From Billgrantia antri (lineage in GTDB: Bacteria > Pseudomonadota > Gammaproteobacteria > Pseudomonadales > Halomonadaceae): a DNA stretch of 64,000 nucleotides. Each line of letters begins with the position of its first letter. Within the stretch, counting starts at the first letter, position 1. Made by a program: the position numbers and the translations under genes. Of the stretch, positions 1-9,650 are shown in pieces. Below the pieces are notes generated by a model that did not search any database, was not told the origin of the DNA, and was given only the letters and a program-made list of their open reading frames with translations. The DNA is taken from NCBI RefSeq assembly GCF_019430905.1, contig NZ_JAHYCA010000004.1, forward strand, positions 248,001-312,000, given 5' to 3'.

Positions 1-790
1 AACGCGGTACCGACACTATCAGCTCCGCCAGTTGAGCCGCCGACTGTACGCCGACCACCACGCGGTGAACACCAGTTTGCTGACAGGCAAAACCGAGACA
101 GGCTCTCACCGCAGATATGTTTTTCTCCGCAAGCCAGCTGTCATAGCATGCCAGCTGGTTTTCCCAGTCCCGAAAATAGGCGGGCCGATCTTCAGGCCGC
201 ATCAAGAGTAAGCCTTGCAAAAATACAGACCTAGCATGCACCTCGATACCACGCCGATTAAGTTCCCCCAGCCAACCGGAGGAAAGCAGGCGCCTGTCCA
301 TCAGGTTGAACGGAGCCTGCACCAGATCGAAGTGATAGTGGGATAATAGAGTGTCCAACTCCCCCGGCTGATAGATCGACACCCCGATCTTGTCGATTCG
401 GCCTTGAACCTTGAACGACTGAATCGCCTCATAGACCGCCTCGCCGCCTTCGTCGAACAGTTGCATGGGGCGATGCAGCAGCACTGCCGAAAGCGTATTG
501 ACTCTCAGCGCCTTGAGAGATGACTCGATAGACTGCTCGACCCAAGTAGAGATACAGCCGACATTTGCTGGGATTGGTGGCACCTTGGTGATCACCTCGA
601 AGTCGCCAACGCCAACCTTGCCGAGCACCTCTTCACTGCTGCCATAGGCGGCGGCGGTGTCTAAAGTGCGTATGTCATGCTTCAGAGCAAGCCGAAGGAT
701 TCGATGCACCTCTTCGGAAGCAACCTTGCCTCCGGTATTTGCTATCCCGTAGTCAAGGCCGAACTGGGCGGTTCCAAGGGCCAGCTTCAT
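1..790 (-). CDS. Aldo/keto reductase, C-terminus cut by window edge
   Basis: I translated this frame by hand: about 263 codons are open from the ATG at 790 down to base 1 with no stop, so the C-terminus lies outside the window. The protein begins MKLALGTAQFGLDYGIAN and shows the aldo/keto reductase pattern: Asp and Tyr in DTAAAYGSSEE, Lys in EVITKVP and His in VLLHRP, which match the usual D-Y-K-H active-site set. The ATG overlaps the pseC stop codon (ATGA, 787-790), so the two are translationally coupled. Aldo/keto reductases of this type recur in pseudaminic acid clusters. Its substrate is unknown; a role in sugar-nucleotide or nonulosonate chemistry is inferred from position only. Confidence 0.85.
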   Translation of the reverse strand, partial: MKLALGTAQFGLDYGIANTGGKVASEEVHRILRLALKHDIRTLDTAAAYGSSEEVLGKVGVGDFEVITKVPPIPANVGCISTWVEQSIESSLKALRVNTLSAVLLHRPMQLFDEGGEAVYEAIQSFKVQGRIDKIGVSIYQPGELDTLLSHYHFDLVQAPFNLMDRRLLSSGWLGELNRRGIEVHARSVFLQGLLLMRPEDRPAYFRDWENQLACYDSWLAEKNISAVRACLGFACQQTGVHRVVVGVQSAAQLAELIVSVPR

Positions 791-1944
791 GAAAGAGCTC
801 TTTCAAGTGCCGACACTACATCATCCTGCTGCATTTCTGTCATCGTCGGAAATAGGGGCAGGCTGACCGCATCGGCGTAGTAAGCTTCTGCGACAGGGAA
901 GTCACCTAGTTTGAAGCCAAGCTCCCGATAGTAGGGTTGGGTATGCACCGGGATGTAGTGCAGATTGACGCCGATACCCAGCTCTCGCAGGCGCTCGAAC
1001 ACCTGACGATGCGTCGGGGTGATAAAGTCGCGCTTGAGACGGATGACGTAGAGGTGACGGCCTGAGTAGCTATTTGGAAGCTGCCAAGGTGTGGTGACGG
1101 GCAGCCCGGCCAAGGCGGTATCATAACGAGCAGCCAGGACGTTGCGCTGAGCTACGTAGTCGTCCAGGCGATTTAGCTGAGAAAGCCCAAGTGCGGCCTG
1201 CAGCTCGGTCATGCGGTAGTTGTAGCCCAAGTCAATCTGTTGGTAGTACCAAGGACCATCGGCCTCGTGGGTCATCAGCGCCGGATCTCGCGTCACGCCG
1301 TGGCTGCGCAGCAGGTCCATGCGACGGGCCAGCGCATCGTTATTGGTTAGCGCCATGCCGCCTTCGGCGGTGGTGATGATCTTCACGGGATGGAAGCTAA
1401 ACACGGTGATATCGCTATAGCCGCCGTTACCGATGTAGTCGCCTTGATATTTTCCACCGATGGCGTGCGAAGCATCCTCAATAACACGAAAACCGTAGCG
1501 CTTACTCAGTTCGTGAATCGTCTGCATATCGCAGGGCTGACCGCAAAGGTGCACCGCCACTACGACCTTGGGCAGGCGCCCTGCTCGCTCGGCTTGCTCT
1601 AGTTTAGCTGCCAGAGCCTTGGAGCAGAGATTGTAGGTGCGTGGATCAATATCCACGAAATCGACCTTGGCACCACAGTAAAGACCACAGTTGGCGGAGG
1701 CAACAAAAGTAATAGGAGAGGTCCAGAGCCAGTCGCCCTTCCCTAGACCTAGTGCCAAGCAGGCAATGTGTAGCGCCGAGGTAGCGCTGTTTACCGCCAG
1801 CGCATGGTGAACGCCTACCTTATCGGCCACGGCGCGCTCGAAGCGTGGCACCACCGGGCCTTGGGTCAGAAAGTCCGACTGCAATACCTCAAGCACGGCA
1901 TCGATGTCGGCCTGCTGAATATCCTGACGTCCATAAGGGATCAT
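787..1944 (-). CDS. pseC: UDP-4-amino-4,6-dideoxy-N-acetyl-beta-L-altrosamine transaminase
   Basis: This is a DegT/DnrJ/EryC1-type PLP aminotransferase for the second step of CMP-pseudaminic acid synthesis; it acts on the 4-keto sugar made by PseB, with glutamate as usual amino donor. The start at 1944 (MIPYGRQDIQQADIDAV) gives 385 aa, the normal PseC length. A longer in-frame start at 2010 would run into pseB and is unlikely. The Lys in FSFHPVKIITTAEGG is the expected PLP Schiff-base residue. The ATG shares one base with the pseB stop (TGATG), and the next gene overlaps by 4 bp, so pseB, pseC and the reductase form a tightly coupled operon. Confidence 0.93.
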   Translation of the reverse strand: MIPYGRQDIQQADIDAVLEVLQSDFLTQGPVVPRFERAVADKVGVHHALAVNSATSALHIACLALGLGKGDWLWTSPITFVASANCGLYCGAKVDFVDIDPRTYNLCSKALAAKLEQAERAGRLPKVVVAVHLCGQPCDMQTIHELSKRYGFRVIEDASHAIGGKYQGDYIGNGGYSDITVFSFHPVKIITTAEGGMALTNNDALARRMDLLRSHGVTRDPALMTHEADGPWYYQQIDLGYNYRMTELQAALGLSQLNRLDDYVAQRNVLAARYDTALAGLPVTTPWQLPNSYSGRHLYVIRLKRDFITPTHRQVFERLRELGIGVNLHYIPVHTQPYYRELGFKLGDFPVAEAYYADAVSLPLFPTMTEMQQDDVVSALERALS

Positions 1945-2942
1945 CAGATGGCCCCGATCTTTTCCCAATTGGCATCGATCCATGCTCGAAGCTCGCTGTC
2001 GCTCATCCATTCGGCATTGTTATCGCTGGCATAGACGAAACCTTCCGGCACCCTTTTTCCTTCCTTGATGCGGTTAGCGTCCTTATCCCAGCTGTTGATC
2101 GCTGGTAGGATCTTGAAATGTTCGGGGTACTCGTAGGTGTAATAGGCATCTTCGGCGCCGATCATCTGCTCGTGCAGTTTCTCGCCAGGTCGAATACCGA
2201 TCACTTCCTGTTTAGCCTCCGGAGCAACGACCCGCGCCAGGTCGGTGACTTTCATGGAGGGAATCTTTTTTACGTAGATCTCGCCACCTTCCATATCCTC
2301 AAAGGCATGCCATACCAGCTCCACGCCTTGCTCAAGGCTGATCATAAAGCGAGTCATACGCTCATCGGTAATAGGCAACACGCCCTTATCACGGATCGAC
2401 ATGAAGAAAGGTATTACCGACCCCCGGGAGCCCATCACGTTGCCGTAGCGAACTACCGAAAAACGTGTTTCGTGGCCACCCGCATAGGAATTGCCGGCTA
2501 CGAACAACTTGTCTGAGGTCAGCTTGGTAGCGCCATAGAGATTAATTGGACTGCTTGCTTTGTCTGTGGACAGAGCCACTACTTTTTTGACGCCTTTGTC
2601 GATACAGGCATCAATCAAGTTCATCGCGCCGATAACGTTGGTCTTGACACACTCGAAGGGATTGTACTCGGCGGTAGGCACGATTTTGGTGGCTGCAGCA
2701 TGTACCACATAGTCGACCCCATCTAGTGCACGGTAAACCCGGTCCCGATCACGCACATCGCCGATAAAGAAGCGTACTCGAGAATCACCTTCAAATTTCT
2801 TGGCCATATCCCACTGCTTCATCTCATCCCTAGAAAAAATGATCACTCGCTTGGGATTATAGTGCCCAAGCAGCATTGGAATGAAGGTATGGCCGAAGGA
2901 GCCGGTACCACCTGTGACCAAGATAGATGAATTATTAAACAT
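1944..2942 (-). CDS. pseB: UDP-N-acetylglucosamine 4,6-dehydratase (inverting)
   Basis: This 332-aa short-chain dehydrogenase-type enzyme catalyses the first step of pseudaminic acid synthesis: UDP-GlcNAc is dehydrated and C5-inverted to UDP-2-acetamido-2,6-dideoxy-beta-L-arabino-hexos-4-ulose. The N-terminus holds the nucleotide-binding motif ILVTGGTGSFG, followed by IFSRDEMKQWDMAK, which is typical of PseB/FlaA1. The catalytic region reads STDKASSPINLYGATK with the Y-x3-K pair. An AAAGG ribosome-binding site lies about 10 bases before the ATG. It sits directly upstream of pseC and 24 bp below the ABC exporter gene. Confidence 0.94.
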   Translation of the reverse strand: MFNNSSILVTGGTGSFGHTFIPMLLGHYNPKRVIIFSRDEMKQWDMAKKFEGDSRVRFFIGDVRDRDRVYRALDGVDYVVHAAATKIVPTAEYNPFECVKTNVIGAMNLIDACIDKGVKKVVALSTDKASSPINLYGATKLTSDKLFVAGNSYAGGHETRFSVVRYGNVMGSRGSVIPFFMSIRDKGVLPITDERMTRFMISLEQGVELVWHAFEDMEGGEIYVKKIPSMKVTDLARVVAPEAKQEVIGIRPGEKLHEQMIGAEDAYYTYEYPEHFKILPAINSWDKDANRIKEGKRVPEGFVYASDNNAEWMSDSELRAWIDANWEKIGAI

Positions 2943-2966
2943 TCGCTATTTACCTTTCAAAAATCG

Positions 2967-4790
2967 TCAAGCATGTTCTGCCATGCGCTGGAATATGGTG
3001 TTACGTTCTGCCAGATCGCTATAGCAACCTTGATCAACAGACTGGCCGTTAGCAAGTAAAAAAATACTGTCACATTGCCTCACTGTCGCTAGGCGATGGG
3101 CAATCATGATTATGGTCTTCTTTCCCGAAAAATCGTGAATAGCATCCATGATGAGCTTCTCGGTGATACCATCAAGCGCACTGGTAGCCTCATCGAGCAC
3201 GAGAACGTCAGCATCGTCGTATAAGGCTCGTGCTATGCCGATTCTCTGGCGCTGACCACCCGAGAGCTGAACGCCTCGCTCACCGACATGCGTATCCAGT
3301 CCTTGAGGAAGTTCCTCGATTAGCTCATCGAGGTGCGCCATGCGGATGGCCTGATGTATTCTTGCTTCATCGATATTTTCAGGCGGAATGCCAAAAGCAA
3401 TATTCTCCCGAATGCTGGCATCCGCCAGGAAAATGCTTTGAGGTACGAAACCAATACTGTTCTGCCATTTTCGACGATTAGCATCGTTGATTGGTTGCCC
3501 ATCCACTAGCAGCTCCCCTTGCTGAGGCTGAATCAAACCCAGTAGCACATCGATCGCAGTCGACTTGCCCGAACCCGATGCTCCTACCAAGCCAATCACC
3601 TGTTTCGCTGGTATGGTCAAAGTCAGGTCCTTCAAGGCAGGCTCTTCCTTGCCTGGGTAAGTCAACGAAATATCGTGTAGCTGTATTTCTGTGTTGACAA
3701 TCAATTTTTCCGGTGCCGCTAACTCCGCGGCAGCCATTGTGGCTACTGCATCCTGATCGATAGCTTGATGGTAGCTATGCTGCATGGCTTCGCGAATCGA
3801 TTCGAAGGCGGCCATATTACCTTTTATCTTTGCCAGGCTCTGGTAGGCCTGCTGGAAGGCCGGTAGCATCTTGAAGCCTGCCAGAGCGTAAACGGAGAGT
3901 ACCGGCAGCATATGGCCCAAGCTGCCCTGGTGCACTCCCAGCAGGTAAAGCACCAGCAGCATGATGCTGCCAAAGGCGATCAATTGCATCGCGTAGCGAG
4001 GCACTTCACTCAACGCCTGGTTCACTCCTTGCGCCCTGGCCAATTTATCGCTCGATTGAATGAAACGCTGGGTGAACAAGGCTTGGCGGCCCAGCAGAAG
4101 AACGTCCTTGATGCCACCGAAGCCTTCATTCATCAGCTTGTAGCGTAGCGTATTCATATTGGAGATACGGCGGCCATTGTCAGCCAATCTTCTGCGAACC
4201 ACCTTGAACAGCAATACGTAGGCAAACAGGAACATTGCCAAGCCGAATAGCGTGACCATAGGGTCGTAAAACACCAGCCCCACCACCATGAAGCCCGCCA
4301 TGGCCAGCTTGGCATTAAGCTGCAGGACCGGGTTGAGGATACTGTTTGTGACTCGCTGTGTTTCCTGTGCCACCTGCTTGGTCAATTGGCTACTGCTGCC
4401 GCTAGCGTGGAATAACCAGGGCTGGTGCAGGTAGTGGGTATAGAGCCGCTGACTGATCTGTGCCCCCACGCTATTTGCAAACATGGCCATACGCCAAGTA
4501 GTCAGCATCGAGAATCCGGTGCCCACTATCATCACGAGCAGAACGGCAGAGCCGAGCCAGAACAGGAAGGTACGCGGCGAATCCGCCCCGATGGCTGCGT
4601 AGAGTTGCGCCAGCATGCCCTCACCTTCCAGGCGCGACATATCGCCAACCACCGACATGAAAGGGGCGATGGCAGCGACACTGGCAATCTCTGCGAAGGC
4701 CATGATCACGACCAGCAGCTGCAGTCGCAGAAAGCGCTTGCGTTGCCTGGGCGTCAGCAGAGAGTAGAGCTCTTTCAAGAGGTCAAACAT
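2967..4790 (-). CDS. ABC exporter, fused permease and ATPase (PglK/MsbA-like flippase candidate)
   Basis: This 607-aa half-transporter has an N-terminal membrane domain with about six hydrophobic segments (residues ~20-320) and a C-terminal ATPase. The ATPase shows Walker A GASGSGKST (~401-409), signature LSGGQRQR (~509) and Walker B DVLVLDEATSALD (~525), with a downstream switch His in MIAHRLATV. Half-transporters of this class act as homodimers in the inner membrane and flip lipid-linked oligosaccharides or lipids. The position between ugd and pseB suggests export or flipping of a glycan containing uronic and/or pseudaminic acid. The substrate is inference; MsbA-like lipid A export cannot be excluded by sequence alone. 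Confidence 0.88.
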   Translation of the reverse strand: MFDLLKELYSLLTPRQRKRFLRLQLLVVIMAFAEIASVAAIAPFMSVVGDMSRLEGEGMLAQLYAAIGADSPRTFLFWLGSAVLLVMIVGTGFSMLTTWRMAMFANSVGAQISQRLYTHYLHQPWLFHASGSSSQLTKQVAQETQRVTNSILNPVLQLNAKLAMAGFMVVGLVFYDPMVTLFGLAMFLFAYVLLFKVVRRRLADNGRRISNMNTLRYKLMNEGFGGIKDVLLLGRQALFTQRFIQSSDKLARAQGVNQALSEVPRYAMQLIAFGSIMLLVLYLLGVHQGSLGHMLPVLSVYALAGFKMLPAFQQAYQSLAKIKGNMAAFESIREAMQHSYHQAIDQDAVATMAAAELAAPEKLIVNTEIQLHDISLTYPGKEEPALKDLTLTIPAKQVIGLVGASGSGKSTAIDVLLGLIQPQQGELLVDGQPINDANRRKWQNSIGFVPQSIFLADASIRENIAFGIPPENIDEARIHQAIRMAHLDELIEELPQGLDTHVGERGVQLSGGQRQRIGIARALYDDADVLVLDEATSALDGITEKLIMDAIHDFSGKKTIIMIAHRLATVRQCDSIFLLANGQSVDQGCYSDLAERNTIFQRMAEHA

Positions 4791-4835
4791 AGAGAAGCTG
4801 AATACCGCTTTAAGGGTAAGCCGTGCTATGCAGCG

Positions 4836-6158
4836 TTACCGACCTACCGAGTAGTAAGTGAAGCCCTTCACTGCCATTCGCTTCGGCTCGAACATGTTGC
4901 GCCCGTCGAAGATCAGCGGCTCGGCGAGCTGTTGCTTCATCTGCTCGAAATCCGGGGCACGGAAACTCTGCCATTCGGTGACGATCACCAGGGCGTCGGC
5001 GCCGCGCAGGGTGGCTTCCTTGGTGCCGCACAGGGAGAGATCGTCGCGGTTGCCGTAGATTCGCTGGGCTTCTTCCATCGCTTCCGGATCGAAGGCCTGT
5101 ACCTTGGCGCCGGCTTCCCACAGCGCTTCCATCAGCACGCGGCTGGGGGCTTCGCGCATGTCATCGGTGTTGGGCTTGAAGGCCAGGCCCCAGATGGCGA
5201 AGGTCTTGCCTGCCAGGTTGCCCTGGTAGTGCTTGTCGATCTTCTGGAACAGGGTGGTTTTCTGCTCCTCGTTGCGCGCTTCCACCGCCTTGAGCACCTT
5301 GGCGTCGAAGTCGATATCGCCCGCGGTACGGATCAGCGCCTGTACGTCCTTGGGGAAGCAGGAGCCACCGTAGCCCACGCCTGGATAGATGAAGTGGTAG
5401 CCGATGCGCGGGTCGGAGCCGATGCCCTGGCGCACCTTCTCGATATCCGCGCCCAGGCGTTCGGCCAGGTTGGCCATTTCGTTCATGAAGCTGATTTTGG
5501 TGGCCAGCATGCAGTTGGCGGCGTACTTGGTCAGCTCGGCGCTGCGTACGTCCATCACGATCATCTTGTCCTGCTGGCGGCTGAAGGGCGCATAGAGCTC
5601 GCGCAGCATGTCTTCCGAAACACGGCTGGCGGTACCGATGATGATGCGGTCCGGCCGCTGGCAGTCGCCGACCGCGCTGCCCTCCTTGAGGAACTCAGGG
5701 TTGGAGACCACGTCGAAGCGCAGGTCCTTGCGACCGCGGGCTTCCAGTACGTGATCGACCTTGTCGCGCACCTTGTCGGCGGTGCCCACCGGCACGGTGG
5801 ACTTGTTGATGATGACCTGGTCGCGCTCCATATGCTGGGCGATGGTCTCGGCTACGGCCAGCACGTACTTGAGATCGGCACTGCCGTCTTCGTCCGGCGG
5901 GGTGCCCACGGCGATGAACTGCACCTGGCCGTGCTTGACGCCTTCGGCGGCATCGGTGGTGAACCTGAGCCGGCCGGCGGCATGGTTCTCCTTCACCAGC
6001 GGCTCCAGGCCCGGCTCGTAGATGGGAATCTCACCTTTGCTCAGGCGCTCCACCTTGGCGGCGTCCACGTCGACACACACCACCTGATGGCCCACATCGG
6101 CCAGCACGGCCCCTTGCACAAGGCCCACGTAGCCGGTTCCGAATACGGTAACGTTCAT
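4836..6158 (-). CDS. ugd: UDP-glucose 6-dehydrogenase
   Basis: The enzyme oxidises UDP-glucose twice with NAD+ to UDP-glucuronate, the precursor for uronic-acid polysaccharides. The 440-aa protein opens with the NAD-binding motif [19 protein letters not shown]. The catalytic Cys lies in the conserved [16 protein letters not shown] segment, and [13 protein letters not shown] is the usual C-terminal signature. Length and domain order (NAD domain, central helix, UDP-binding domain) are normal. It lies 45 bp upstream of the ABC exporter gene on the same strand. Together with the epimerase-like gene at 7699-8706 it would supply UDP-GlcA and UDP-GalA. Confidence 0.95.
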   Translation of the reverse strand: MNVTVFGTGYVGLVQGAVLADVGHQVVCVDVDAAKVERLSKGEIPIYEPGLEPLVKENHAAGRLRFTTDAAEGVKHGQVQFIAVGTPPDEDGSADLKYVLAVAETIAQHMERDQVIINKSTVPVGTADKVRDKVDHVLEARGRKDLRFDVVSNPEFLKEGSAVGDCQRPDRIIIGTASRVSEDMLRELYAPFSRQQDKMIVMDVRSAELTKYAANCMLATKISFMNEMANLAERLGADIEKVRQGIGSDPRIGYHFIYPGVGYGGSCFPKDVQALIRTAGDIDFDAKVLKAVEARNEEQKTTLFQKIDKHYQGNLAGKTFAIWGLAFKPNTDDMREAPSRVLMEALWEAGAKVQAFDPEAMEEAQRIYGNRDDLSLCGTKEATLRGADALVIVTEWQSFRAPDFEQMKQQLAEPLIFDGRNMFEPKRMAVKGFTYYSVGR

Positions 6159-6217
6159 TGCCGTCCCTTTATGATGGCTCTTTCAAGTGAGTATTACTGA
6201 TAGTGTCAGGCTGAAGT

Positions 6218-7672
6218 TCAAGCCAGGGCCTGAGCGTCATTTACCGCTGCATCTTTCCCAGCGCTGGGGGCGAGGTAATCGCTGCCCAGCGTCACGCTGA
6301 TCTCATGCCCTGCCCCTTCGGCCCATTCCAGCAGCTTGGCCTTGAGTGCCGCCTGGGCGTGGGGGTCTCCGTGCACCAGGCGCACTTCCCTGGGTGGGTG
6401 GCGCATGCGGCGCACGAAGTTGAGCAGGTCGTGTTGGTCGGCGTGGGCCGAGTAGCCGCTGACGGTTTCCACCCGGGCGCGAATGTCGATGCGCTGGCCG
6501 TCGAGCATGACCCAGCCGCCCTTGGGCCCGAAGCGCTGAATGTCGCGACCCGGTGTGCCGTGGGCCTGATAGCCGGTGAAGAGCACGCAGTGGCGCTCGT
6601 CACCGAGCATACGCTTGAGGTAGTTGACTACCCTGCCGCCGCTGACCATGCCGCTGGCGGCGATGACTACGGCAGGCCGACCGGTCTCGGCCAGGTAGGC
6701 CACGGTTTGCTCGTGCTCCTGGTGGCTGTCCACGGTGTAGAGATTCTCGAAGCTGAGCGGATGGCGGCCGCTGCGCAGTGTCTTGTGCGCTTCGGCGTCC
6801 CACCACGGCTTGAGTTCGCGGTACACCTCGGTGAAGCGAGCGGCCAGGGGGGAATCGACGATGATCTCGAGTTCGCGCCAGCGCTCGCTGCGTGCGTTAT
6901 GGATCAGCCCTTCCAGCTCGTAGAGCAGTTCCTGGGTGCGGCCCACGCTGAAGGCGGGGATCACCACGGTGCCGCCGTTCTCCAATGCCCGGTCGATGGC
7001 GGCTTGCAGCCTGCCGCGGCGGTGGCGCCTGTCTTCATGCAGGCGGTCGCCGTAGGTGCTCTCCAGCAGCAGCACGTCGGCGCGATACGGCGCCTTGGGT
7101 GCCGGCAGCAGCGGTGCGTAGGGCGCGCCCAGGTCGCCGGAGAACACGGTGCGCTGTCGTTCGCCGCTGGCTTTATCGTACGTATCAACCTCCACGTAGG
7201 CGGAGCCGAGGATATGCCCGGCGCGCTGCAGCTTGACCCTCACGCGGTGGCGCTCGTCGTCGAGCACGGTGCGCCAGGCTTGGTAATCCAGCGCCACCAG
7301 CCGCCCCTGCACTTCGGCCAGGAAGCGCTCAATCAAGTGCCGGTCGCGGGTGAAACCGATCTTGAGAGCGTCTTCGATCACCAGCGGCAGCAGCCGGGCC
7401 GAGGGCACCGAGCAGAGGATCGGCCCCTGGTAGCCCGCCGCGAGAAGGTAGGGCAGCCGGCCGATGTGATCGATGTGCACGTGAGTGACCACCAGCGCCA
7501 GCACGTCGTCCACGGGGAAGCGCACCTTGTGCTGCTCGAGACCATCGAGGTGCTCGGCGTCCTGACCTTGGAAGATGCCGCAGTCGACGAGCAGGGCACG
7601 GTCCGGTGCGACCTGCAGCCGATGGCAGCTGCCGGTAACGCCGGCACCGCCTCCATGGTGGAGTAGGTTCAA
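6218..7672 (-). CDS. MBL-fold / beta-CASP metallohydrolase with RNA-specificity domain
   Basis: This two-domain metallo-beta-lactamase protein resembles the CPSF/RNase J-like group (YSH1 type). The zinc motif is THVHIDHIGRLPYL, followed by a late His in AGHILGS, Asp in FSGDLG, and the beta-CASP motifs ESTYGDR and PAFSVGRTQELLYEL. The C-terminal YSAHADQHDLLNF is the RNA-metabolising MBL signature. I chose the TTG at 7672 (484 aa): an AGGGA box lies about 8 bases before it, and it avoids a 28-bp overlap with the upstream epimerase that the start at 7726 would cause. Known relatives cleave or trim RNA; the target here is unknown. It is oddly placed between two UDP-sugar genes. Confidence 0.85.
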   Translation of the reverse strand: MNLLHHGGGAGVTGSCHRLQVAPDRALLVDCGIFQGQDAEHLDGLEQHKVRFPVDDVLALVVTHVHIDHIGRLPYLLAAGYQGPILCSVPSARLLPLVIEDALKIGFTRDRHLIERFLAEVQGRLVALDYQAWRTVLDDERHRVRVKLQRAGHILGSAYVEVDTYDKASGERQRTVFSGDLGAPYAPLLPAPKAPYRADVLLLESTYGDRLHEDRRHRRGRLQAAIDRALENGGTVVIPAFSVGRTQELLYELEGLIHNARSERWRELEIIVDSPLAARFTEVYRELKPWWDAEAHKTLRSGRHPLSFENLYTVDSHQEHEQTVAYLAETGRPAVVIAASGMVSGGRVVNYLKRMLGDERHCVLFTGYQAHGTPGRDIQRFGPKGGWVMLDGQRIDIRARVETVSGYSAHADQHDLLNFVRRMRHPPREVRLVHGDPHAQAALKAKLLEWAEGAGHEISVTLGSDYLAPSAGKDAAVNDAQALA

Positions 7673-7698
7673 GAAGTCATCCCTAACTAATTGTTTAG

Positions 7699-8706
7699 CT
7701 AAACGCCATAAAAGCCGCGATACCACTCGACGAAGCGCTTCACGCCCTCCCCCACGCCCACCTTGGGGCGATAGCCGGTGGCCTTGAGCAGCGCTTCGGT
7801 GTCGGCCCAGGTGCGCGGCACGTCGCCGGGCTGCATGGGCAGGTATTCGCAGATGGCCTCGCGCCCGGTGGCGGCTTCCAGCGCGCGTATGAAGCTCATC
7901 AGCGAGACGGGCGCGCCGTAGCCGATGTTGTAGAGCGCAAAGGGCGCTGTGCTCTGGTCCGGCCGGACACTGACAGCGGTGCGGTCGGGATTGGGCTGAG
8001 GAATCACGTCGAGTATGCGCACGATGCCTTCGACGATGTCGTCGACGTAGGTGAAGTCCCGCGACATGTCGCCGTGGTTGTAGACCTGGATCGGCTTGCC
8101 TTCCAACATCGCCTTGACGAACTTGAAGATCGCCATGTCGGGCCGTCCCCAGGGGCCGTACACGGTGAAGAAGCGCAGCCCGGTCATCGGCACACCGTAG
8201 AGGTGCGCGTAGGTGTGACTCATCAGCTCATTGGCCTTCTTGGTGGCCGCGTAGAGGCTGACGGGGTGGTCGACGCTGTCGCCGGTGTCGAACGGCGTTT
8301 TGGCGTTCATGCCGTAGACCGAGCTCGAGGAGGCGTAGACCAGATGCCCTACCTTGTGCTGCCGGCAACCTTCCAGCACGTTGAGGTGGCCGATCAGGTT
8401 GGAGTCGGCGTACACATGGGGGTTGTCCAGTGAATAGCGCACCCCGGCCTGGGCGGCGAGGTGGATCACGCGGTCGAACTCGTTCTCGCGAAACAGCGCC
8501 GCCATGGCCTCGCGGTCGCCGAGGTCCATGTGGATGAAGCGAATATCGTGGCAATCGGCGAGGTCGTGCAGGCGCGCCTGCTTGAGGGTGACATCGTAAT
8601 AGGTGTTGAGATTGTCGATACCGACGATCTCGTGGCCCTGCCCACTCAGGCGCTTGGCCACGGCATGACCGATGAAGCCGGCGATGCCGGTGATCAGCAA
8701 TTTCAC
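7699..8706 (-). CDS. NAD-dependent epimerase, UDP-glucuronate 4-epimerase type
   Basis: This 335-aa extended SDR protein starts MKLLITGIAGFIGHAVAKRL (GxxGFIG NAD motif), has the SSSVYG segment and the catalytic Tyr-Lys in YAATKKANELMSHTY. The stretch GIDNLNTYYDVTLKQARL is characteristic of the LspL/CapI/WbnF group that interconverts UDP-glucuronate and UDP-galacturonate. With ugd two genes downstream, the pair would turn UDP-glucose into UDP-GlcA and then UDP-GalA. It is the first gene of the minus-strand sugar cluster, so the main promoter probably lies in the 440-bp region above it. Exact epimerase specificity is inferred. Confidence 0.88.
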   Translation of the reverse strand: MKLLITGIAGFIGHAVAKRLSGQGHEIVGIDNLNTYYDVTLKQARLHDLADCHDIRFIHMDLGDREAMAALFRENEFDRVIHLAAQAGVRYSLDNPHVYADSNLIGHLNVLEGCRQHKVGHLVYASSSSVYGMNAKTPFDTGDSVDHPVSLYAATKKANELMSHTYAHLYGVPMTGLRFFTVYGPWGRPDMAIFKFVKAMLEGKPIQVYNHGDMSRDFTYVDDIVEGIVRILDVIPQPNPDRTAVSVRPDQSTAPFALYNIGYGAPVSLMSFIRALEAATGREAICEYLPMQPGDVPRTWADTEALLKATGYRPKVGVGEGVKRFVEWYRGFYGV

Positions 8707-9147
8707 GCGTTACCCTTACCTTGTGCTTGCGCTGGTCTTTTGGTTGCGCTGGCCTTGGGCTTCATGGCGCGGCCCTTCAGGCACGCTACCGCCCGGGGAT
8801 TGTTCCGGGCGGTTCCCTGGCCCTGCGATGAGCGATACCAGAACGGGAACGGAACGTTGCGAAAACGCGCACGGCAAGCCTCAGGCAAGGTTCAGCCCTT
8901 GGCGTCAGCGCTCACGGTCCGTTGCCGAGCTGAGGCTCGACACGTCTGAAACACAGCATGGAAGCTGCGCTTCCTGGTCCCTGCCGGGTATCGTTATTGG
9001 AATGACGCAATTCTACGGCACTCGGGGGCGATGCTCTACCGCGGAGTAGGCGCAGAATGCCTGAATCGTCAGATGCTTGTTCGCGTCTTACGAAAATAAG
9101 ACAGGGCGTCGCACGATTTACCGAGAAGCGCTCTCAGCAACGCTGGA
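8707..9147. other. Intergenic region with a hairpin
   Basis: This 441-bp stretch carries no convincing gene. It contains an inverted repeat with 9-bp arms at 8788-8796 and 8805-8813 (accgcccgg / ccgggcggt) around an 8-base loop, without a clear T-run. It should hold the promoter of the minus-strand sugar cluster and the 3' flank of the hypothetical gene at 9148. Confidence 0.4.
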
Positions 9148-9645
9148 TCAACGACAGCGCCACACCGCGAGGCGGTGCATCAGCGCGATCAGGATGAGGC
9201 CGGCGGAGAGCCAGCCGAGGCCCGCCACCAGGGCGTCGAAGCCGCTGGGCGCGGCATAGGGCGGACGAAAGCTCATGCCATGCTCGACAAGCCGTGCCGT
9301 GAGATAGGTAGGCGCCGCCACCAGCGCCAGCGCGGTACTGGAGCGCCATTTGGCCAGGCCCCGCGTGATACGCCAGGGCTCGCTGGGCGGTTTGACGTCA
9401 GTCTTGGCGCCGGCGCCGCGCGAGGCCTTGGCACTGGCGTTACGGGAGCGCTTGGCCGTGGCGGGTTGGCGCGTCGCACCGCTGCGCTTGGCGGGCTTGC
9501 GCTTGGCCTTGGCGCCACCCAGCGGCATCCCGTCTGCCAGCCATCGCAACAGGCGCGAAAGCGCCCAGCCGAACGTGAACAGCACGGACAACGCCACACT
9601 GCCCATCACCAGCAGATAGGTCATTGGGGCAGACAGGTCGATCAT
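9148..9645 (-). CDS. Hypothetical membrane protein with H1-like basic linker
   Basis: I do not recognise a family. The 165-aa product has a hydrophobic N-terminal segment (residues ~7-34, YLLVMGSVALSVLFTFGWAL), then about 50 residues very rich in Lys, Arg, Ala and Ser with KRKPAK, KRSGAT and AKASRG-type repeats, and then two hydrophobic stretches near the C-terminus. The basic segment resembles the tails of histone H1-like or AlgP-like bacterial proteins. It lies 5 bp after the small gene at 9651-9950 on the same strand and is probably co-transcribed. Codon use looks normal. The real start could be the Met at residue 8. Confidence 0.65.
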   Translation of the reverse strand: MIDLSAPMTYLLVMGSVALSVLFTFGWALSRLLRWLADGMPLGGAKAKRKPAKRSGATRQPATAKRSRNASAKASRGAGAKTDVKPPSEPWRITRGLAKWRSSTALALVAAPTYLTARLVEHGMSFRPPYAAPSGFDALVAGLGWLSAGLILIALMHRLAVWRCR

Positions 9646-9650
9646 CGGGA

